A DNA stretch of 64,000 nucleotides from Nocardia transvalensis (GTDB lineage Bacteria > Actinomycetota > Actinomycetes > Mycobacteriales > Mycobacteriaceae), in NCBI RefSeq assembly GCF_015477765.1, contig NZ_JADLQQ010000007.1:124001-188000 (forward strand), given 5' to 3'. The translations under genes were made by a program, and so were the position numbers. The stretch's first letter is position 1, and each line of letters opens with the position of its first letter. The notes below the pieces were generated by a model. The model was not told the DNA's origin. It ran no database searches and saw nothing but the letters and a program-made list of their open reading frames with translations. Below, piece after piece: positions 59,111 to 64,000 of the stretch.

Positions 59111-59486
59111 CTTCTGCCGACTCCAAGACCCCACCGGGGATACCGTGGCCGACCAATACGGCGCCGCGTACGGCCGATGGAACAACTACCCGGCCAGCGC
59201 AGGACACCTCGAGATCGTCCCGTTCCGGCATGTCCTGTCCTTCTTCGACCTCACCGACGACGAAGCGCACGACCTGCACCACCTCGCCCGGCGGATGAAG
59301 ACCTACCTCGACCATCAGCTTCATCCCGATGGCTACACGCTCGGCGTCAACGACGGCACCGCCGCAGGACGCAGCGTTCCCCACCTACATATTCACATCA
59401 TTCCCCGCTGGCACGGCGACGTCCCCGACCCGCGCGGCGGAATCCGCCGCATCTTCCCCCACTGCGACCCCGGCACCTGGCGCTGA
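59034..59486 (+). CDS. HIT-family hydrolase, 5' end uncertain or truncated
   Basis: The HIT domain is recognisable from IFCRLQDPTG (59109) through NNYPASAGHLEIVPFRHVLS to the catalytic HLHIHIIPRWHG, the HxHxHxx motif of nucleotide hydrolases. No good start lies just before IFC: the nearest ATG (59034, used here) adds ~25 residues that are antisense to the neighbouring gene, and a GTG at 59145 would lose the IFC block. A rearrangement may have removed the true start. Catalytic residues are intact. Confidence 0.7.
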   Translation: MSFQSIRLRSSTSVARPDSTTTPSRIFCRLQDPTGDTVADQYGAAYGRWNNYPASAGHLEIVPFRHVLSFFDLTDDEAHDLHHLARRMKTYLDHQLHPDGYTLGVNDGTAAGRSVPHLHIHIIPRWHGDVPDPRGGIRRIFPHCDPGTWR

Positions 59487-59955
59487 AACCGCACGGCCCG
59501 TCCGCCAGTGCAATTGGACAACCTCTAGCAACCTGAGGAACCTACGCGATAGGCGGCATTATCGCGCGTCGTACTGAACCGTGGTCGGGCCGCCAATCTG
59601 GCATCCAGGTTGCGGACCCTGACATGCTGCCAAGAGTTTGACGCAAGACCAACCGTATTGTGACATTCGCGATGGGACCGCCGGAGCGCAGCGAATCCTG
59701 GGTCGCGCCGCTCGTTGTTTTTCTGGTCAAAGTCGAGGGTAGGACTGGCGTTACCAGGAAAAGCTCTCCCTTCCCCTGGACTCGATATAGCAACATCATG
59801 GTTACCGAGCTGTGGATGGCGAATCAGAAATAGACTCGGGGAGGACCGCAGGTCATGGCCGAACAAACCACCCAGTTCCGCACCATCCTCACCCGGACGG
59901 AGGCCACGCTATGAGGGTGGCCAGCACATAGAACGTCGGATCCATGGAGGGAATC
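59487..59955. other. Interval without a supported gene
   Basis: About 470 bp; no family-like frame. GGAGGGAATC just before 59956 is the ribosome site of the next gene. Confidence 0.4.
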
Positions 59956-60915
59956 ATGTCTGCGAAGAACCGTATCGATCATTGTGTCTGGCTCGTCGAG
60001 CTGGACAATCTGTCGGGTTACGTCAAGCAGATGAGCGAGCTGTTCGAGACCACATTCGAGGAATTTCGCAACGAGTCCGGCGGTGCCCTTGTGATGATTT
60101 CGTGGGATGCCGGACTCGAGTTCACGGCACCGATGGGTGACTCGCCCGCCGCGGACGCTCTTCGTGCCATGTTGGCCGAGCGCGGCGAGAGACCGTGCGC
60201 GGTCGTGGTCAGAGTTCCGTCGATCGACGCGGCGTCCGAGCGCGCCGCCGCGCTCGGTTGGCCGATCGATGCGCCCCAGTCCGGGTACTGGGGCGCGCTC
60301 GGTCGGCAATCGGTCGAGCCGAATCTGTCGTGGACGACCAAGGTAACGAGCATGCGGGAACGGGCCATCGGATCCTTCCTGAACACCACCTTGATGTTCG
60401 GGGAAATCGAATACGCCGACGTCGAGCACGCCACGGGGAAGAACCGCATCGATCATTTTGCCTGGCTCGTCGAGCTGGACAATCTGTCGCGTTACGTCAA
60501 GCAGATGAGCGAGCTGTTCGAGACCACATTCGAAGAATTTCGCAACGAGCCCGGCGGTAACCTTACGATGATTTCGTGGGATGCCGGGCTCGAGTTCGCG
60601 GCACCGTTAGGTGACTCGCCCGCCGCGGACGCTCTTCGTGCCATGTTGGCCGAGCGCGGCGAGGGACCGGTCGGGGCCATTGTCGGAGTTCCGTCGATCG
60701 ACGCGGCGTCCGAGCGCGCCGCCGAGCTCGGTTGGCCAATCGATGGGCCCCAGCCCGGATACTGGGGCGCGCTCGGTCAGCAATCGGTCGAGCCGAATCT
60801 GTCGTGGACGACCAAGGTAACGAGCATGCGGGAACGGGTCATCGGAGACTTCCTGAACACCACCTTGCTGTTCGGGGAAATCGAATACGCCGACGTCGAG
60901 GACGCCACGTCGTGA
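59956..60915 (+). CDS. Protein with two near-identical 158-residue domains (VOC/glyoxalase-like)
   Basis: 319 residues built of two copies (about 4-161 and 162-319) of one domain with period exactly 474 bp: KNRIDHCVWLVELDNLSGYV and KNRIDHFAWLVELDNLSRYV, each with LFETTFEEFRNE, MISWDAGLEFTAP/AAP and GEIEYADVE. A His near each start, a paired Glu in the second half and the alternating strands recall VOC (glyoxalase/bleomycin-resistance) folds, which are often duplicated; this is a tentative call. The ATG at 59956 follows GGAGGGAATC directly. Confidence 0.7.
   Translation: MSAKNRIDHCVWLVELDNLSGYVKQMSELFETTFEEFRNESGGALVMISWDAGLEFTAPMGDSPAADALRAMLAERGERPCAVVVRVPSIDAASERAAALGWPIDAPQSGYWGALGRQSVEPNLSWTTKVTSMRERAIGSFLNTTLMFGEIEYADVEHATGKNRIDHFAWLVELDNLSRYVKQMSELFETTFEEFRNEPGGNLTMISWDAGLEFAAPLGDSPAADALRAMLAERGEGPVGAIVGVPSIDAASERAAELGWPIDGPQPGYWGALGQQSVEPNLSWTTKVTSMRERVIGDFLNTTLLFGEIEYADVEDATS
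59965..60912 (+). repeat. Tandem 474-bp coding duplication
   Basis: 59965-60438 and 60439-60912 are in-frame tandem copies with only scattered differences. The high DNA similarity, not just protein similarity, indicates a recent duplication. Confidence 0.9.
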
Positions 60916-61532
60916 TCGTCCTACCGGCAGGCTTCGCTGAACTCGGTCTCTACCAGTACGATCGAAATCTGTTGATCGCGGTGGTTGTTGGTCCCAACCG
61001 GGCACGTCGACGAGGAAGCCGCCGCCCCCGCGGCTCGGCGCGGGTGAACCGCTCCCCGATCCTCGCCATCAACGAATCCAGCTCGGCCACAGCACGATCC
61101 AACACCACCGGACAGGTCTACCAGCACCGAACTACGCGAGTGCAGTTGCAGTATCAACCCACAGCCCAGGGGGCAGTCACCGAGCAGTCACATAATCGGC
61201 ATTTGCGTGCGTTGGAACGAGGCGGCAAGCCGGTGCAGCTACCAAGGCGCAACTGGTGAATGATTCGTCAACACCGGCTTGACGATCTATAGACCATCGC
61301 AAGACGATAGCTGTGGTCGGCTGCGTGGGACCTACGATTGCCCTGTCTCGTCGTCGTTAGCTTTGGTTATGCGGATGATGTGCAGAATGCGGCCGACTTC
61401 TCCGGGATAGCGGCGCGAGACGATGTCGACTGCTTGCCATCCCGTCGCGTTGTTGGCCCGGATGCGCGGCCCACACCGAAAACCGTTAGCGGAGAATGCC
61501 GCCGACGGTTCCAGCGACTATTCATGGGTTTC
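60916..61532. other. Interval with one possible minus-strand relic
   Basis: About 617 bp. Near 61335-61455 the minus strand reads WQAVDIVSRRYPGEVGRILH then IIRITKANDDE before a stop. It looks like a natural C-terminus of a lost gene, but I cannot assign it. Nothing else is supported. Confidence 0.35.
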
Positions 61533-62363
61533 TCACCGATCCGTGGCCCACCGGATGGTAGCGACGGCGCCGCCATCGATGCGCAGGTCGGTGCCGGTGA
61601 TGAACGATGCTGCGGGACTGGCGAGCCATTCCACCGCGGCGGCGATGTCGTCGGGTGTGCCGAGCCTGGTTGCGACCGCGAGGATCTGGTTCGCATCCGC
61701 TGCCGTCCCGTCAGCACCGGGCGCGATCTCCAGCTGTCCCATCGGGGTGGAGACCAGACCCGGGCTGATCGACACCACTCGCGCGCCGCGTTCGGCCCAG
61801 GGCGCCGAGGCGGCTTGTACACGCAGCTGAGCACCCCGTTTGGCGAGGGCGTACGCATTTTCAGGGGTGATCTCGGCGACGGTTGCCAACACCTCCGACG
61901 ACAGCTTCAGCAGGTCGGTCGCGGCGCTGGTCGCCAGTCGGCGTTCGTGCTCGGGGGTCAGGAAGCCGGCCAGGTGTCCGGCGATGCTGGCAATCGCGAC
62001 CAGCACACGACCCGGCGACGCGTGCCGTTCGAAGGCGTCGAGCATGTGTACGGTACCGAGGAGGTCGACGGCGAGAATGCGCTCGGGGTTGGCCATGGCG
62101 GGCGACAGGCCCGCGGTGTGCACAACGGCCTGGATGGTCCCCAATGCCGCTGCGGCATCGGCTAACTCGTGCACCGAACGCTGGTCGGCGACATCCACAT
62201 GATGGGAATGGACGTCGTGTCCTTCACTGCGCAGCAGGTCGGTGGCGCGGTCCAGGTTGGCTGGGGCGTAGTCGGCCAGTAGCAGGCGGCGGCCGGAGCC
62301 GAGTCGGCGGGCGACGGACAGTCCCATGCCGCCGGTACCGGTGACGACAACGATGTCTCGCAT
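61533..62363 (-). CDS. Short-chain dehydrogenase/reductase
   Basis: 276 residues, classical SDR: cofactor motif VTGTGGMGLSVA (~6), VHTAGLSPAMA (~82), catalytic Ser in VAIASIAG (~130), YALAK (YxxxK, ~180), and the C-terminal VEWLASPAASFITGTDLRID. NAD(P)-dependent alcohol/ketone interconversion. The ATG at 62363 was chosen for AAGGAAAG just upstream. It starts 25 bp after the SGNH hydrolase stop, so it is probably the last gene of an operon with it and the amidohydrolase. Confidence 0.92.
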   Translation of the reverse strand: MRDIVVVTGTGGMGLSVARRLGSGRRLLLADYAPANLDRATDLLRSEGHDVHSHHVDVADQRSVHELADAAAALGTIQAVVHTAGLSPAMANPERILAVDLLGTVHMLDAFERHASPGRVLVAIASIAGHLAGFLTPEHERRLATSAATDLLKLSSEVLATVAEITPENAYALAKRGAQLRVQAASAPWAERGARVVSISPGLVSTPMGQLEIAPGADGTAADANQILAVATRLGTPDDIAAAVEWLASPAASFITGTDLRIDGGAVATIRWATDR

Positions 62364-62388
62364 TTGCTTTCCTTTCGATTCATGGGGA

Positions 62389-63537
62389 TCAGCCGGGCAG
62401 CAGTCCCTGGTCACCGAAGACGCGTGCAGCGAAGCGTTCGCCTATGCGGAGGTGAGTGGCGGCGTCGGGGTGCAGACGATCCGGCAGCGGAAGTTCGGCG
62501 GAATCGGTTTCGCCGTGCAGGTCCAGTCCGTTCAGGTAGTGCAGGTTCGGGTCGTCCACCGACCGGTGCGCGACGATGCGGGATAGTTCGTCCCGAATCC
62601 GGGTCAAGGTCAGCCGGGTCGGGTCGGAGCCGTCGCCGGTAGCGCGGAATTGCACTGTGCCGTTGACCATTTCGGGAGCCAGGGGGCCAGGGGTGTGTTC
62701 GTGGATGGGACACAGGATCGGGGAGACGATGAGCAGCGGCATCTGCGGGTGACCGTCACGGATGGTGTCCAGGAACCCGTGCACCGCCGAGGTGAAGGTG
62801 CGCATTCTCAGGGCATCGGTATTCACCAGGTTGATGCCGATGGCGAGGCTGATCAGGTCCGCCGGGGTGTCGCGGATGGTGCGGGCAACGAACTGGTCCA
62901 GTAGGGCGTTGCCGCGCAGGCCCAGGTTGATCAGGTCCACATTGCCCGCGAGGGCGGCGGTGGCAGCCCAGGTGCCCGTTGGGTGGTCGGCATTGGAGCC
63001 GTGGCTGATCGAACTGCCGTAATGAATCCACGTTCGGTCGCGGCCCGGGGCCGGTTCTATCGGCGCGTCGGTGCGCAGAGCGATGAGTTCGGCGGTTTCG
63101 GTGTGCGGAAGCCAGATTTCGACGGTCTTCGCCCTTTCGGGGAGGCCGATGAAGCGGGCGGTGCCGGAGTGGCCCCTCTCGGTGGTCGTGTCCCCGGTGG
63201 CGGGATTGATGAGATGCCGCAGGCCGCCACGAATGGTTGCGGAATCGAACAGTTTGCCGTCGACCAGCAGTTCGTATGCGCCTTCCGGCAACTCGGGGCC
63301 GTTGGTGTAGGCGATGCGGGTGGTCAGTGCCTCCAGTTCGATGGTGGTGGCATCGGTGCGGAAGGCCAGGCGCACGCCGGTGGGTTGGGCCTCGACCATG
63401 GTCAGGAAGCCGTCGTTGAACTGCTGCCTGGCTCGGGCGGGGAGACGGTGGGGCAGGACGCCGTTGGCGGTGCGTTCGAGTTCGATCGCACCATGGACCA
63501 GTTGGGCATCGATCGGGGTGGTGATCAAGTCGGTCAT
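62389..63537 (-). CDS. SGNH/GDSL-family hydrolase with N-terminal beta domain
   Basis: 382 residues, no signal peptide. The N-terminal ~1-165 is beta-rich and resembles the carbohydrate-esterase-type N-terminal domain. The SGNH domain follows: HYGSSISHGSN (nucleophile Ser, ~175), GLRGNALLDQF, IGINLVN (block III) and DRLHPDAATH (Asp-His, ~360). Probably an intracellular esterase or deacetylase on a small ester. It sits between amidohydrolase and SDR genes, suggesting breakdown of an ester-containing compound. Confidence 0.88.
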   Translation of the reverse strand: MTDLITTPIDAQLVHGAIELERTANGVLPHRLPARARQQFNDGFLTMVEAQPTGVRLAFRTDATTIELEALTTRIAYTNGPELPEGAYELLVDGKLFDSATIRGGLRHLINPATGDTTTERGHSGTARFIGLPERAKTVEIWLPHTETAELIALRTDAPIEPAPGRDRTWIHYGSSISHGSNADHPTGTWAATAALAGNVDLINLGLRGNALLDQFVARTIRDTPADLISLAIGINLVNTDALRMRTFTSAVHGFLDTIRDGHPQMPLLIVSPILCPIHEHTPGPLAPEMVNGTVQFRATGDGSDPTRLTLTRIRDELSRIVAHRSVDDPNLHYLNGLDLHGETDSAELPLPDRLHPDAATHLRIGERFAARVFGDQGLLPG

Positions 63538-63569
63538 CGCGGATTCCTCAGTGGGACGGGAGGGTTCGT

Positions 63570-64000
63570 TCAGAGCGCCAATTGGTAAGTGCGTCCGGCT
63601 GTTTCGGAGAACAGCGCGGACAGTTCCGAGTCCGAGGCTCCGGACGCCAGTCGTTTGAAGGTGTTCCACAGCGTTGCGTATCCGGTCCCCATCTTCTCCA
63701 CGGGGAAGTTGCTCTCGAACATGCAGCGCTGCGGGCCGAAGGCATCGATGCACACGTCGAACCACGGATGCCACAGGGCAGCAAGCTCTTCGGAGCTGGG
63801 CGGGACGGGTGCTCGCGGATAGTCGAACGCGGCTGCGCAGCCCATGATGCCGCCGAGTTTGCAGACGACATTGGGACGCTCGGCCAGCGCGCGAATTCCG
63901 TTCTCCCAATGTGAGAAATGTTCGGCGCGGTCGCTCGTGTAAGGGCCGAATCCGAGCGGTCCCCCGCAGTGGTCTAGCACCATCCTGGCCTCGGGGGCCG
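63570..64000 (-). CDS. Amidohydrolase-family protein (PF04909-type), N-terminus beyond window
   Basis: Only the C-terminal ~143 residues are in the window and the frame is open to the edge (APEARMVLDHCGGPLG). VLDHCGG, NVVCKLGGIMG and CMFESNFPVEKMG are the metal-site and C-terminal blocks of 2-pyrone-4,6-dicarboxylate-lactonase-like amidohydrolases. It is 32 bp upstream of the SGNH hydrolase on the same strand, so it heads or belongs to the operon. Confidence 0.88.
   Translation of the reverse strand, partial: APEARMVLDHCGGPLGFGPYTSDRAEHFSHWENGIRALAERPNVVCKLGGIMGCAAAFDYPRAPVPPSSEELAALWHPWFDVCIDAFGPQRCMFESNFPVEKMGTGYATLWNTFKRLASGASDSELSALFSETAGRTYQLAL

Noticed and set aside
62389..63909. A longer 506-codon form of the SGNH hydrolase
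   Set aside because: The extra N-terminus is antisense-like sequence across the amidohydrolase gene; the ATG at 63537 gives a natural start.
1..64000. CRISPR arrays, rRNA or tRNA genes
   Set aside because: No regularly spaced short repeats, and no stretch that I could recognise as rRNA or tRNA; a covariance search was not possible here.

Overview
The window is high-GC actinomycete DNA. Multi-modular NRPSs, PapA-type acyltransferases, CocE and LIP-family secreted hydrolases and many GTG starts suggest a mycolic-acid-bearing actinobacterium, most likely Nocardia; this is inference from gene content, not a match. The window is accessory, secondary-metabolite DNA with many gene relics.

Left part (1-16.4 kb). 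A terminal NRPS, cut by the left edge and carrying an unusual C-terminal extension after its thioesterase, overlaps a small-molecule O-methyltransferase. Next comes what looks like an atypical RiPP (lasso-peptide-like) locus: an S9 prolyl-oligopeptidase-family protein, a degenerate B2-like protein, a 76-residue precursor candidate with eight cysteines, a highly divergent asparagine-synthase/lasso-cyclase-like protein, a small PqqD/RRE-like protein, a MauE-thioredoxin fusion with a CxxC motif, and an ABC exporter. The last genes are tightly coupled by ATGA overlaps.

Middle part (16.4-41 kb). This holds acyltransferases, two copies of an aldo/keto reductase plus tautomerase cassette, a TetR repressor, secreted CocE/LIP/SGNH hydrolases and a lipoprotein metallopeptidase. 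Relics of the same families lie between them: broken lipase, acyltransferase, TetR, tautomerase, SGNH hydrolase and NRPS pieces. The region has been duplicated and rearranged.

Right-middle (41-54.5 kb). A four-gene operon on the minus strand, each gene overlapping the next by ATGA or nearly so: a 2962-aa NRPS (C-A-PCP-C-PCP-C-A-PCP-TE, first A domain Ser-like), a flavin monooxygenase fused to an acyltransferase-like domain, a second flavin monooxygenase and a secreted SGNH hydrolase.

Seven copies of a paired 10-bp palindrome (GAGYRYRCTC, 6-bp spacer, GAGYRYRCTC) lie upstream of the TetR gene, the NRPS operon, both reductase cassettes, an SDR gene and two acyltransferase genes, and probably define one TetR regulon and therefore one pathway. 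A second operator type (GGTAA-N6-TTACC) precedes the secreted hydrolases.

Right end (54.5-64 kb). Degraded DNA, a secreted protein of unknown function, NUDIX, PfkB-like and HIT genes, a gene broken by one amber codon, a duplicated-domain VOC-like protein, and a catabolic-looking operon (amidohydrolase, SGNH hydrolase, SDR) cut by the right edge.
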